A stretch of 64,000 nucleotides of DNA, from contig CM035153.1 in NCBI GenBank assembly GCA_020205615.1, positions 98,666,735 to 98,730,734 of the forward strand. The letters are read 5' to 3'. Of the stretch, positions 10,255-23,046 are shown piece by piece. The notes under the pieces were generated by a model. That model did not search any database. It was given only the letters and a program-made list of their open reading frames with translations, and had not been told where the DNA came from. The DNA comes from Panax quinquefolius. Taxonomy: Eukaryota; Streptophyta; Magnoliopsida; Apiales; Araliaceae. The position numbers and the translations under genes were made by a program. Positions within the stretch are counted from its first letter, which is position 1. The number at the start of each line of letters is the position of its first letter.

Positions 10255-12097
10255 CACACAAGCCAATCATGTTTGATGATAAAGCATATACTTTGTAACA
10301 ATCTTATTCATTTATTAATAAAAAGTATTAATTTATTAAAGGCTTTTAATTATCTACATGATGCTGTTTAATAATATGTGATAAACCCATAGTTTTAAGC
10401 AATGCTTTTAGAATAATGATGATGATCATTCTAATGAGATCTAAATTCTTAGAAAGCTTAAAACTAAAATAGTTCCCAATCATTGGATTACTAAATTGGG
10501 GATTAGTGAATCCGGATAGATTGGTACATACGTTGCTTGCTCATTGGATGAGGATGATTGATTTCATGATCATTTGTGTGGAGACACTAAAGCAAGTATG
10601 TAGGTGCTTATTAGAGAATAAGTTCACTGAACGTGGCTCGCTAAGGAATACCTAATGGAGTTTTACTTGCATGTCAATAGGAATTCTCAGTAGTGATAGT
10701 AGTACAAGTAATCCTTGGACTTGAGATCATCATAGTATCTTGTGTATGATGAGTTATACTTTGACTTATTCCTTAAGACCCTTAGGGTATATCAAAGAAT
10801 GCACGCTTGGGTATAATAAGTTGTAGATGGAGATAATGTATGATCAATAAAGAATCTACCACTTCTAATAAAAGAAGTGAAATGTCCTATGTGATTCGAT
10901 AAATGACAACCCAAAGAGTCCTTGGCGGCGTAATGAAATTAGAAAGGAGTTTCTAATTTGCATTATTTTGAGTTGTGCATTTAAGGATCGAAATACATAT
11001 AATTAAATAAAATAAGACTTGACGTAAATTCCATGCCTTATATTTAATTGGGACATTGTATGGTGGAAGGATTGAATTGTACGGTAACTATTTACTTAAA
11101 TGTTCTTTAATGATTAATGTTGAAATCTATATTATCCGGAAAGTCGTTGATCGCTAGGGAGCTTATCCCTATTATAGAATAAATATTATTTATTTAAATA
11201 AATTAATTATTTAATTTATTTATTTAAATAAGATTAGAATTGTTCTAATTGATTTATTCACAACCTGTTTAATATGGAGAACCTAAAGGGTCACACCATA
11301 AAAGGAAGAATAATTATTTAAGAAGTTAATGGCATAATCGTAATAATATATTAAGTATATTTAATTTAATCTATGGTGATAGAATAAATTAAATAGCTTA
11401 ATATTTATTATTTAATATTTTAGAAATATTAAATATAAATTAATAAGAGGAGTCTTATTAATATTATTACAATTATTATTATTTTAATTTCTAAAAGGGT
11501 TTAGGAATTAATTTAATATAAGTACTCTCATTTATTCCTAATAGGATTAGGAGGGAAAATTAATTAAAGGAGTTTAATTAATTATCCCTAATAAGATTAG
11601 GGAGCCCATTTAATTAAAAGGGTTTAATTAAATAATACCTTATTTTAATAGGGTTACTTGATATCTTTATAAGAGTAGTCTTATATCAGATATTGAGGAT
11701 AACGTAATAATTCCAATTTGTTGGGAGAGTCGCCTTTTTTTCTATAGAGATAGGAAAAACTAGGGTTTGAGCCAATACCCCTTCTTCTTGAATTCCTATT
11801 CTTCCTTGGTGGATCACCTCAAGAGGCCAAACACATGGGTGGCTAACGTTGATCAAAGGAAGGAACCAAACCCGGTGGATTCAAGTTGAACGCGAAAAGG
11901 ATTGGAGGTGAACTTGTACCTGAGGAAGCTCGATCTTCAAGGGTATGATTTTATTCTTTATCTTTTCGTTTAATTAATAATTATGCATAAAGGGTGATCC
12001 TGGTATATGGTTTGTAAATTTTTTTTAAACTCTGATTTTACACGTTTTCGCACTTTTATGCAATTTGATTGCGTTCTTGAATATTACAAACCTAACA
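10242..12097 (+). mobile_element. Copia X 5' LTR (LTR1)
   Basis: About 1.86 kb from TGAAAGTAGTATGCACAC to CCTAACA, directly followed by a PBS. The match to LTR2 (17656-19479) is close, with small differences. It contains strongly AT-rich repeats at about 11200-11640. No gene inside. Confidence 0.9.
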
Positions 12098-12098
12098 G

Positions 12099-12111
12099 TG
12101 GCATCAGAGCC
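12099..12111 (+). promoter_or_regulatory. Primer-binding site of copia X
   Basis: TGGCATCAGAGCC follows the LTR end by one base and differs by one base from the complement of initiator tRNA-Met. Confidence 0.85.
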
Positions 12112-12518
12112 AAACCTTTATGCGAATTATTAATTGTTCAAATTTGATATGCATATTGATATGTGTTTAGAACAATTTAATTGGGCATAATTTTATTGTA
12201 TAAAATTTATTTAATAAAAAAAAAAAAAACTCAATTTTTTTTTTAAAGAGGCTTTACTTTTACTGCTACTGCGTTACTAGTAGACCCAAGCATAGGGTAC
12301 GTCTTCTTCCTTCTGCAACTTTGTGATTCACGGTTACTAGCAGGTTATCTTAGTCACGTGAGAATTAAAAAAAGGTGCAGGCTTGCGAAAAGTTTTAGTT
12401 ACTTTGCAGGATGAGTTATCTATAAATACATTAACGTGGCCCAAGAGGAATTTCCTTTGATCCAGAACTTCTTACATTATTATTTTTTACTTGGATTGCG
12501 AGAAACAAAAGTTACAAG

Positions 12519-12520
<2 letters not shown>

Positions 12521-12564
<44 letters not shown>
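12521..12564. repeat. (AT)n microsatellite in the X leader
   Basis: About 22 AT units in an uninterrupted run. Confidence 0.95.
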
Positions 12565-12567
<3 letters not shown>

Positions 12568-12629
12568 AACATTGTCAAGGAAATTTTTTTTTTTGATTAA
12601 GGAAGCTAAAGATTATTAAGATTATAATA

Positions 12630-12630
12630 G

Positions 12631-12667
<37 letters not shown>

Positions 12668-12697
12668 TATATATTATATATATAACTATATATATAT
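12630..12697. repeat. AT-rich palindromic repeat in the X leader
   Basis: A run of TA units broken by two ATAGTTATATATA / TATATAACTAT segments that are inverted copies of each other, so the tract could fold on itself. Confidence 0.8.
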
Positions 12698-12879
12698 TAA
12701 TCTTAATTATTTTAATTTTTGAATAAAAAGTTTATTTTAATCTTAAAATAAAATATTTATTTTAATTTTAAAATAAAAGTTTATTTTAATTTTAAAATTA
12801 AATTTCATGCTAACTAATTAGAGTTGGAATTTGATTCCATGATAACTAATTGGAGTTGAAATTGGATTCCATATTTCCT

Positions 12880-13298
12880 TAAATAAAGGAGTTTATTTAG
12901 ATATGAAATAAGATTTCATATTATTCAAAATAAAAGAGTTTATTTGTGAATAGGAAAGAGAATCCTAATTTCCTTAAATAAAGGAGTTTATTTGTGAATA
13001 GGAAAGAGAATCCATGTTTTCTTAAATAAAGGAGTTTATTTAAATATGAAATAAGATTTCATATTATTCAAAATAAAGGAGTTTATTTGTGAATAGGAAA
13101 AGAATTAAATGTTTCCTTTAATAATTTTTTATATATATATATATGGAATTGATTCCATAATTAATTAAAATAAAGGAGTTTATTTTGATTAAAATTTTGA
13201 TTAAAATAAAATAGTTTATTTTATTCAAAATTGGATAAATTAAAATAAAATAGTTTTATTTTGATTTAAATTTGGATTAAAATAAAGGAGTTTATTTT
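12880..13298 (+). repeat. GGAG-loop hairpin array, copia X leader
   Basis: The inverted repeat (A)AAATAAA-GGAG-TTTATTT(T) occurs at about 12880, 12976, 13023, 13071, 13167 and 13279. Variants with AGAG (12928) or ATAG/TAG loops (13203, 13243) lie between them. Each gives a 7-9 bp A-U stem with a short loop. Spacing is 35-110 bp and the spacers differ. Further stem-only copies lie upstream to about 12720. Confidence 0.8.
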
Positions 13299-14071
13299 GA
13301 TTCAAATTAGATTTTATACTAAATAAATTTGCCCATTAAATGATATCAATATATATATTAAATGTTTATTATTCATAAGATGAATGTTATTTATTGATGC
13401 ATATGATGATGTGTATGATAATAAATGGAATTGATTATGGACAATTGACCAATGTGATTGGATTTTATTTTAGTTGGATGCATGAATGTATGAGTTTTAT
13501 TAAATGGGGTCTCACAGACTCGCTTTCTCTAATTTTTCTTAATGTAAATTCTATCTCCCTCCTATGTACTTCCCCTTGACTGTTGATCAAGGTTTCTATT
13601 TATTTTAAATAGTTTTGTAATAGGAATAGTTAGAATTAAATTTGAAAAATTGGAGATCAAGGAGCAAGGAGCGCTTGAAGACCCGTTTGTAATGGAGCCC
13701 GGGTTTAAATGTAATAGTTATATTTAAATATTATTTCTTGCACCCCTAGGGTTTGACCTTTTGGTTCACTTGGTGGCTCTAGTGAACCAATCTAGAATAA
13801 AAGTTCATAATCAATTTGGGTAGAATATAGTATTCTATATGTGCATGCTTATACTATATATATTATATATTATGCAAACATGCTTCGCATGTTCATTAAT
13901 ATACGCGTATTTTATATATATATATGTACATGCGCTTAAACAAGATGAGACAAATTAATAACAAACCCCTCAATTTTTTATATTAAGTCCTAAGCGTTCA
14001 AAGATATTTGGAATATCGAACGTCGCCTTCTAGCACGATAAAATTAATAGAGTATTAAATATTTAATATGA

Positions 14072-14367
14072 GTTTGTTGTGTCACCACAATGCAAGTATT
14101 AAGTATTTAAGATGTTAATTTATCACATTTGATGCTTATAAAGAAAATTGAACAATATTGTTTTGTTGTGTCACCACAAGGATGATATTTTTCTTTTTGA
14201 ATATATGGAGTGCTAGGTCGGACTTAACTTGGATAATTTTGATTCGGATGTGCCACCACTTGATCAAAATAATCTAAGAGGCAAAAGAAAAGGAGTTGCA
14301 TAGTTGATGTAATTGACAAAAGTTGTCTACCTATTTATTTATATATAGTTTGTTGTGTCACCACAAG
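14072..14367 (+). repeat. Three TTGTTGTGTCACCACAA motifs, X leader
   Basis: Identical copies at 14072-14090, 14162-14180 and 14348-14367 contain the inverted repeat TTGTG-TCAC-CACAA. A decayed fourth (GATGTGCCACCACTTGATC) lies at about 14247. They lie 0.2-0.5 kb upstream of gag. Confidence 0.8.
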
Positions 14368-14599
14368 GCTATATACATTTGAGATGGGATCCTTATTCTC
14401 ACTAGCAGATCTTTAATTACATTTTGCCGAACTATATATATTGAGGGTAATATAGTTTGAAGAAAATAGTGGGAGATACCAATTTAAAACAAGACCTAAA
14501 TTATTTTGGTAATTAATAAAAGAATGTATGCTAAAATGTTGTTAATTACAAATTCATTTACAGAATTTTACAATGTCTTAATTACTATCACTGCGAAAC

Positions 14600-15400
14600 A
14601 TATTAGATGTTATTTAACTGGACCGTATTAAATGGATTGGTTAAGGAATTTGAGAATAGTTCTCATGGCTGAAAAGCTATCTTATGTCCTTAATACGCCT
14701 ATCCCTGCAATGGTTGCAGACAATACCTCTGAGGAAGAGATTGCTACTTTTAGAAAGTGGCAAGATGATGCACAGTTGGCTCAATGCATCATGCTCGTAT
14801 CCATGAGTAACAAGCTTCAACAAGACCGAAACTATGGATACTCCTATTATATTCTCGCACATCAAGTATTTGATGGTGAAGAAAGTAGACCGATAGATAT
14901 CGATATCTAAGGAGCTCTTCCGATCTAGAATGACCAATGGCACTATAGTACGCATAAAAAGTTCTTAACATAATCAATTTGATTGATCAATTAGGACAAC
15001 CGGTTTTGTCATGGATGGAGAGTTGAGCCAAGATTTGATCTTTTCACTCACTCCGGACTCCTTTGACAATTGTTGTGAATTTTTCATATAAACAAGCTAC
15101 ATATCGCCTTCGTTGATTTGCTTAACATGTTGAAAAATGATGAGAGTCACTTTCAACCAAGAAAGACCATGTCTTACCGGTAGGGGCCAAAGGATCTTCC
15201 TCAAAAGAAGAACTATTCAAAGAAGGTAAATAGAAAGGCATAAACAAAGGATAATAAGAACAAAATCGATACGGATAGCAAAGGAGTTTGCTTCCACCGC
15301 AATAAGCCTGGACACTGGAAAGAAACTGCGAGAAGCATCTTGTAGAGGCTAACCAAAGAAGCTTAGTGAAGTTTCTACATAATACGCTTTTGTTCAAGAT
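14600..15400 (+). pseudogene. Copia X Gag remnant
   Basis: The frame opening at 14632 reads DWLRNLRIVL, SYVLNTPIP and a KWQDDAQLAQCIMLVSMSN segment, which is the N-terminal part of Ty1/copia Gag. Later frames carry Gag core pieces (about 15030-15190) and a CCHC zinc knuckle (CFHRNKPGHWKRNC, about 15290-15340). Several frameshifts and stops separate these parts. Gag forms the particle shell and binds RNA through the knuckle. This copy cannot make a full product. Confidence 0.85.
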
Positions 15401-15414
15401 TGAAATAAATTTTT

Positions 15415-15830
15415 CTTTAAGTCAAGGTTCTACTTGGGTATTGGATACCGACTTTGGTTATCATAAATATAGATTTATGAAGGGACCAAGCAGAAGTAGA
15501 AAGCTTAACAAATATAAGTAATCTTATGTGCGGGAAATGTAGCAAAGGTTGCCATATTAGCCATAGGAACTTATAGTTTAGCAATCAAATGACGGCAAAT
15601 CTATTAAATCAATAAGTTGTTATTGTATTCCAGCCTCTTGTTAAAATATTATTTCCATTTTATTGTTGGACAATGAAATCTTTGGTATTATAATTAAGTA
15701 CAATTGTTGTTCTATTTATAATAATAATGTTTCGTATAGAACTGAAAGATTACTTAATGGATTTTGTAAACTTGACTTACATGAAAATAATTTTGCATAT
15801 TGAACAAACTAGTATAAGAAAAGGAGATGA
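15415..15830 (+). pseudogene. Copia X protease and pre-integrase remnant
   Basis: STWVLDTDFGYH at about 15430 corresponds to the copia aspartic protease motif (W-L-D-T-G-x-S/C-x-H), with the glycine lost. It is followed by pieces of the GAG-pre-integrase region (SISCYCIPA, IISI, NCCSIY) in broken frames. The catalytic triad D-T-G is not intact. Confidence 0.7.
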
Positions 15831-16059
15831 TCATTCAAAGAGTTGAATGTGTGTATTTGCTGAAATACAAGTGTGGATTATTTGAAAGGTTCAAAGAATT
15901 CAAAAGTGAAAGAAATTGACAATGTATTAAGATTCTTTGATTAGATCAAGGAATAAATACTTGTGAAATAAGTTTCTAGATCATCTCAAATAGTTTTCTC
16001 ATAATGGATACATCCTGATATGCAATAATTGATTGATGTATCTGAAAGGAAAAATCGTA

Positions 16060-17180
16060 CCTTGTTGGACATGGTGCGGTCCATAATGATTTTACCGACA
16101 TTCTAGTATCCTTCTGGGATAATGTCCTAGAAATGGCTGCATATCTACGAAAATGGTAACCTCAAAATCCGGCCCCAAGACTCCATAAAAGTTATGGACA
16201 GGGAGGATTCCTAATCTTAAGTTTGTTAAGATAAGGGGTTCCAACTTATGTGAAAAGGTTTTAAAAGGATAAGCTTGGGACAAGATTTGACAAGTGTCGA
16301 TTTGTGGGACATCCTAAAGTATGTTTAGGATATATGTTCTATAATTCTACTTAGCAAAAGGTGTTTGTTGTAAAACACGCCGCGCTTCTAAGATAAAGGT
16401 GTTTATCATTGAAGGGCTAGTGGGAGAATAATAGATCTTGAAGAGTTCAAGAACCACAAAACACTATAAGTCAAATAAGAGGAACCTATAGATGTACCTA
16501 TTGTACTGGTAAATCAATCGTAAATCGAATAGTACCAAGATACCTAGAGGTATGGATTCATCATAGATGATGATGATGAGGTACATCATCATAGAAGATG
16601 ATGATCCAGTTACATACGATGAGTTAAGTGTTGTAGACACTCGAGAAATGGATTGAAGCAAGTTTCTCAAATATGGAACATTTGTTTTGATGAGGCAATC
16701 AAAAGAGTTTGATTTTATCAAAATAAGAATGAACCTAGTGTGTACAAAAGGGTCATTGGGAGCATCGTGACATTCCTAGTACTATATGTTGATATACTAC
16801 GGATAAGGAATGACATACCAATGCCGCAATCAATCAAGAAAGATAAAGTTGTCTAAACATTCCTCCATGAATGATTTGGAAGAGTATCTTAATTGGGGAT
16901 ATAAATCTATATAGATAGATTTAAGAGGATGCTCGACTTAACCCAAGGAACGTATATTCATTTGATGCTAAAGTCGTTTAGCATGGAAAACTCCAAGAGA
17001 TGTCTCATGTCGATGAGCGATGGAGTATATCTCTCTTTATAGTCCCCACAGACTCTTGAAAAGAGAGATCGCATGAGTGACTATCATGTATGCAATGAAA
17101 TGTACGAGACCTGATGTTGATCAGTCATATTATGGAGAAGTTCACTATGAGTCAAGAAAACATCTTAAAGTGCTTAACCC
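16060..17180 (+). pseudogene. Copia X integrase C-terminus and reverse transcriptase remnant
   Basis: Scattered frames give the integrase C-terminal pattern KLGTRFDKCRFVGHPK-x-GYMFYN (about 16270-16350). RT pieces follow: CTKGSLG, LYVDILRIRNDI (the YVDD region with one D lost, about 16785), EEYLNWGY and SVTIMYAMKCTRPDV-like sequence near 17080. The integrase zinc finger and core upstream are absent, so there is an internal deletion, and Y shares this layout. Stops are frequent. Confidence 0.8.
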
Positions 17181-17189
17181 AAGACTAAG

Positions 17190-17640
17190 GATGTGATCAT
17201 ATTCATGGTGGGTCTTAATTAAAACTAGAGGGCTTAATGACTCAAGTTTTTCAGACAGACCAAGACGACAGAAAAATCCACTTTAAGGTAAAGGGTTACC
17301 TTGAACAGTGGTGCAGTGAATTGGAAAGCTTCCAAATAGAAAAGAGTTGTTGGTTTAGTGATAAAGACAAAGTATATAGCTATAAATGATGCTGTAAGTT
17401 GATTGTTTGGATTAAAGTTCATTACAGAACTAGGAATAGTTCCTAAGTCTCATCTTGGATCTAAACATGTGTTGTGGCACTTTCATTTGATTATTAGAAT
17501 CATTGAAAGATGGGAAATCACTATATAGATAGTGGACTCTCATGAACAACATTACATATCCATTAACTAAAGCTTATCCAACAGCAGGATAATCGACACT
17601 TATAGAAGAAGAGTATGAGATACCATGACGATTGGCTTTA
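17190..17640 (+). pseudogene. Copia X RNase H remnant
   Basis: Broken frames after RT match the usual position of copia RNase H, with a DKDKVYS-like stretch and HIH/ISTLIT-like ends before the PPT. Catalytic residues cannot be traced with confidence. Assignment rests mostly on position and on identity with the same part of Y. Confidence 0.55.
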
Positions 17641-17644
17641 GTGC

Positions 17645-17655
17645 AAGTGGGAGAT
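17645..17655 (+). promoter_or_regulatory. Polypurine tract of copia X
   Basis: AAGTGGGAGAT directly precedes the TG of LTR2. The same string precedes LTR4. Confidence 0.85.
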
Positions 17656-19479
17656 TGAAAGTAGTATGCACACAAGCCAATCATGTTTGATGATAAAGCA
17701 TATACTTTGTAACAATCTTATTCATTTATTAATAAAAAGTATTAATTTATTAAAGGCTTTTAATTATCTACATGATGCTGTTTAATAATATGTGATAAAC
17801 CCATAGTTTTAAGCAATGCTTTTAGAATAATGATGATGATCATTCTAATGAGATCTAAATTCTTAGAAAGCTTAAAACTAAAATAGTTCCCAATCATTGG
17901 ATTACTAAATTGGGGATTAGTGAATCCGGATAGATTGGTACATACGTTGCTTGCTCATTGGATGAGGATGATTGATCTCATGATCATTTGTGTGGAGACA
18001 CTAAAGCAAGTATGTAGGTGCTTATTAGACAATAAGTTCACTGAACGTGGCTCGCTAAGGAATAACTAATGGAGTTTTACTTGCATGTCAATAGGAATTC
18101 CTGTAGTGATAGTAGTACAAGTAATCCTTGGACTTGAGATCATCATAGTATCTTGTGTATGATGAGTTATACTTTGACTTATTCCTTAAGACCCTTAGGG
18201 TATATCAAAGGGTATGCTTGGGTATAATAAGTTGTAGATGGAGATAATGTATGATCAATAAGGAATCTACCACTTCTAATAAATGACAACCCAAAGAGTC
18301 CTTGGCTAAGGCGTAATGAAAAATTAGAAAGGAGTTTCTAATTTGCATTATTTTGAGTTGTGCATTTAAGGATCGAAATACATATAATTAAATAAAATAA
18401 GACTTGATGAGAATTCCTTATGTCTTATATTTAATTGGGACATCAGATGGTGGAAGGATTGAATTGTACTGTAACTATTTACTCAAAGGTTCTTTAATGA
18501 TTAATGTTGAAATCTATATTATCCGGAAAGTCGCTTGATCGCTAGGAGGCTTATCCCTATCAGAGAATAAATATTATTTATTTAAATAAATTAATTGTTT
18601 AATTTATTTATTTAAATAAGATTAGAATTGTTCTAATTGATTTATTCACAACCGCTTAATATGGAGAACCTAAAGGGTCACACCATAAAAGGAAGAATAA
18701 TTATTTAAGAAGTTAATGGCATAATCGTAATAATATGTTAAGTATATTTAATTTAATCTATGGTGATAGAATAAATTAAATAGCTTAATATTTATTATTT
18801 AATATTTTAGAAATATTAAATATAAATTAATAAGAGGAGTCTTATTAATATTATTACAATTATTATTATTTTAATTTCTAAAAGGGTTTAGAAATTAATT
18901 TAATATAAGTACTCTCATTTATTCCTAATAGATTAGAGGAAAAATTAATTAAAGGAGTTTAATTAATTATCCCTAATAAGATTAGGGAGCCCATTTAATT
19001 AAAAGGGTTTAATTAAATAATACCTTATTTTAATAGGGTTACTTGATATCTTTATAAGAGTAGTCTTATATCAGATATTGAGGATAACGTAATAATTCTA
19101 ATTTGTTGGGGAGTACGCCCCCTTTTTCTATAGAAATAGGAAAAACTAGGGTTTGAGCCAATACCCCTTCTTCTTGAATTCCTATTCTTCCTTGGTGGAT
19201 CACCTCTAGAGGCCAAACACATGGGTGGCTAACGTTGATCAAAGGAAGGAACCAAACCCGGTGGATTCAAGTTGAACGCGAAAAGGATTGAGGTGAACTT
19301 GTACGAGGAAGCTCGATCTTCAAGGGTATGATTTTATTCTTTATCTTTTCGCTTAATTAATAATTGTGCATAAAGGGTGATCTGGGTATATGGTTTGTAA
19401 ATTTTTTTAAACTCGATTTTACATCGCTTCCGCACTTTTATGCAATTTGATCAAGGTTTTGAATATTACAAACCTAATA
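17656..19479 (+). mobile_element. Copia X 3' LTR (LTR2)
   Basis: About 1.82 kb from TGAAAGTAGTATG to CCTAATA (expected CCTAACA). It pairs with LTR1 by shared variants. It is not followed by GAATC, as a normal insertion would require, but directly by LTR3. Confidence 0.85.
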
Positions 19480-21332
19480 AAGATGCACACAAAGCCAATC
19501 ATGTTTGATGATAAAGCATATACTTTGTAACAATCTTATTCATTTATTAATAAAAAGTATTAATTTATTAAAGGCTTTTAATTATCTACATGATGTCGCT
19601 TTTATAATATGTGATAAACCCATAGTTTTAAGCAATGCTTTTAGAATAATGATGATGATCATTCTAATGAGATCTAAATTCTTAGAAAGCTTAAAACTAA
19701 AATAGTTCCCAATCATTGGATTACTAAATTGGGGATTAGTGAATCCGGATAGATTGGTACATACGCTGTTTGCTTCATCGGATGAGGATGATTGATCTCA
19801 CGATCATTTGTGTGGAGACACTAAAGCAAGTATGTAGGTGCTTATTAGAGAATAAGTTCAATCGAACGCGGGCTCGCTAAGGAATACCTAATGGAGTTTT
19901 ACTTGCATGTCAATAGGAATTTCTCGTCAGAGTGATAGTAGTACAAGTGATCCTTGGACTTGAGATCATCATAGTATCTTGTGTATGATGAGTTATACTT
20001 TGACTTATTCCCTAAGACCCTTAGGGTATATCAAAGGGTATGCTTTGGTATAATAAGTTGTATATGGAGATAATGTATGATCAATAAAGAATCTACCACT
20101 TCTAATAAAAGAAGAAAATGTCCTATGTGATTCGATAAATGACAACCCAAAGAGTCCTTGGCTAAGGCGTAATGAAATTAGAAAGGAGTTTCTAATTTGC
20201 ATTATTTGAGTTCTGCATTTAAGAGTCGAAATACATATAATTAAATAAAATAAGACTTGACAAGAATTCTATGTCTTATATTTAATTGGGACATCAGATG
20301 GTGGAAGGATTGAATTGTACGGAACTATTTACTCAAAGGTTCTTTAATGATTAATGTTGAAATCTATATTATCCGGAAAGTCGTTGATCGCTAGGGAGGC
20401 TTATCCCTATCAGAAATAAATATTATTTATTTAAATAAATTAATTGTTTAATTTATTTATTTAAATAAGATTAGAATTGTTCTAATTGATTTATTCACAA
20501 CCTATTAATATGGAGAACCTAAAGAGTCACACCATAAAAGGAAGAATAATTATTTAAGAAGTTAATGGCATAATCGTAATAATATATTATGTATATTTAA
20601 TTTAATCTATGGTGATAGAATAAATTAAATAGCTTAATATTTATTATTTAATATTTTAGAAATATTAAATATAAATTAATAAGAGGAGTCTTATTAATAT
20701 TATTACAATTATTATTATTATTTTAATTTCTAAAAGAGTTTAGGAATTAATTTAATATAAGTACTTTCATTTATTCCTAATTGGATTAGGAAGAAAAATT
20801 AGTTAAAGGAGTTTAATTAATTATCCCTAATAAGATTAGGGAGCCCTTTTAATTAAAAGGGTTTAATTAAATAATACCTTATTTTAATAGGTTACTTGAT
20901 ATCTTTATAAGAGTAGTCTTATATCGTATATCAAAACTACGTTATAATTCCAATGGTTGGAGAGTACGCCCTTTTCTATAGAGATAGAAAAACTAGGGTT
21001 TAGCCAACCACCCATCTTCTTGAAGTCCTTCTTCTTCCTTGGTGGATCACCTCTAGAGGCCAAACACTTGGGTGGCTAACGTTGATCAAAGGAAGGAACC
21101 AAACCCGGTGAATTCAAGTTGAACGCGAAAGGATTTGGAGGTGAACTTGTACCTGAGGAAGCTCAATCTTCAAGGGTATGATTTTATTTTTTATCTTTTT
21201 TCGCTTAATTAATAATTGTGCATAAAGTGTGATCCGGGTATATGGTTTGTAAAATTTTAAAACTCGATATTTACACGCCGCTTATATTTTTTGCAATTTG
21301 ATCATGCGTTTCATGAATATTACAAACCTAAT
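19480..21332 (+). mobile_element. Copia Y 5' LTR (LTR3)
   Basis: About 1.85 kb, starting AAGATGCACAC where the family start is TGAAAGTAGTATGCACAC, so several terminal bases are lost or altered. It shares private variants with LTR4. It ends CCTAATA, followed by a decayed PBS (AAGGCGCATCGAGCC). Confidence 0.85.
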
Positions 21333-21333
21333 A

Positions 21334-21347
21334 AAGGCGCATCGAGC
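21334..21347 (+). promoter_or_regulatory. Decayed primer-binding site of copia Y
   Basis: AAGGCGCATCGAGCC aligns with GTGGCATCAGAGCC of X, with a small insertion and altered CAG bases. Confidence 0.6.
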
Positions 21348-21911
21348 CAAACCTTTATGCTAATTATTAATTGTTTTAATTTGATATGTATATTGATATG
21401 TGTTTAGAACAATTTTATTGGGCATAATTTATCAGATAAAATTATTATTTTATGAAGAAAAAAAATATATATAAAAAAATAAAAAATCGCGAACTATTTT
21501 TTTTTTCGGCTACGCTGTGTTCTTGTTTTTTTTTTTTCGCGGATGACTTTTCATAATGAATCTTCAAAGGTTCACAAACCTGTTGCAGTGTTGTTGTAGG
21601 TTAATATAGTTATTACATATATATATAAAACCACGTGCATCTATGTTCATGTGAATGATTTTTTTTTGTATTCAAATGTTGCTTTATATATTATATATAT
21701 GATATATGTTAAAATCATTCACGGTTGCTTGTGGGTTTCATATATACTATATATAATAATAATAATTTTATAATTAAAATAAATAGTTTATTTTAATCTT
21801 AAAATAAAAAGTTTATTTTAATATTTAAAATAGATTTCATGCTAACTAATTAGAGTTGGAATTTGATTCCATGATAACTAATTGGAGTTGAAATTGGAAT
21901 CCTAATTTCCT

Positions 21912-22275
21912 TAAATAAAGGAGTTTATTTAGATATGAAATAAGATTTCATATTATTCAAAATAAAGGAGTTTATTTGTGAATATGAAAGTGAATCCATC
22001 TTTCCTTAAATAAAGTAGTTTATTTAAATATGGAATAAGATTTCATATTATTCAAAATAAAAGAGTTTATTTGTGAATAGGAAAGATAATCCGTGTTTTC
22101 TTTAATAATTTTTTTTTACTTGAATTTGATTCCATAATTAATTAAAATAAAGGAGTTTATTTTAATTAAAGATTTTGATTAAAATAAAATAGTTTATTTT
22201 ATTCAAAATTGGATAAATTAAAATAAAATAGTTTTATTTTGATTTAAATTTGATTAAAATAAAGGAGTTTATTTT
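21912..22275 (+). repeat. GGAG-loop hairpin array, copia Y leader
   Basis: AAATAAA-GGAG-TTTATTT inverted repeats occur at 21912, 21960, 22144 and 22256. Loop variants are GTAG (22007), AGAG (22055) and ATAG/TAG (about 22184 and 22220). Fewer units than in X. Confidence 0.8.
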
Positions 22276-23046
22276 GATTCAAAATTAGATTTTATACTAA
22301 CTAAATTTGCCCATTAAATGATATCAATATATATATTGAATGTTTATTATTCATGAGATGAATTTTATTTATCGATGCATATGGTGATGTGTATGATAAT
22401 AAATGGGATTGATTATGGACTATCAACCAATGTGATTGGATTTTATTTTAGTTGGATGCATGAATGTATGAGTTTTATTAAATGGGGTCTCACAGACTCG
22501 CCTTCTCTAATTTTTCTTAATGTAAATTCTATCTCCTCCTATGTACTTCCCTCGATCACGATCAAGGTTTCAATTTATTTTAAAATAGTTTTGTAATAGG
22601 AATATTTAGAATTAATTTTGAAGAATTAGAGATCAAGGGGCAAGGAGCGCTTCAAGACCCGTTTGTAATGGAGCCCAGAATTAAATGTAATAGTTATATT
22701 TAAATATTAATTCTTGCACCCCTAGGTTTGACCTTTTGGTTCACTTGGTGGCTCTAGTGAACCAAACTAGAATAAAGTCCATAATCAATCCAGGTACAAT
22801 ATAGTACTCTATATGTGCATGCTTATACTATATATATTATATATTATGCAAACATGCTTCGCATGTTCATTAATATGACGCCGTATTTTATATATATATA
22901 TGCAATGCTGCTTAAACAAGATGAGATAAATTAATAACAAACCCCTCAATTTTTATATTAAGTCCTAAGCGCTCAAAGATATTTGGAATTTCAACATCGC
23001 CTTTCTAGCATGATAAAATTAATAGAGTATTAAATATTTAATATGA

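Larger units (their letters stand above)
12112..14590 (+). other. Copia X untranslated leader
   Basis: A 2.5-kb AT-rich stretch between PBS and gag, with no convincing ORF. It holds AT microsatellites, an array of AAATAAA-GGAG-TTTATTT inverted repeats and three copies of a TTGTGTCACCACAA motif. The same features recur in the leader of Y. Confidence 0.75.
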
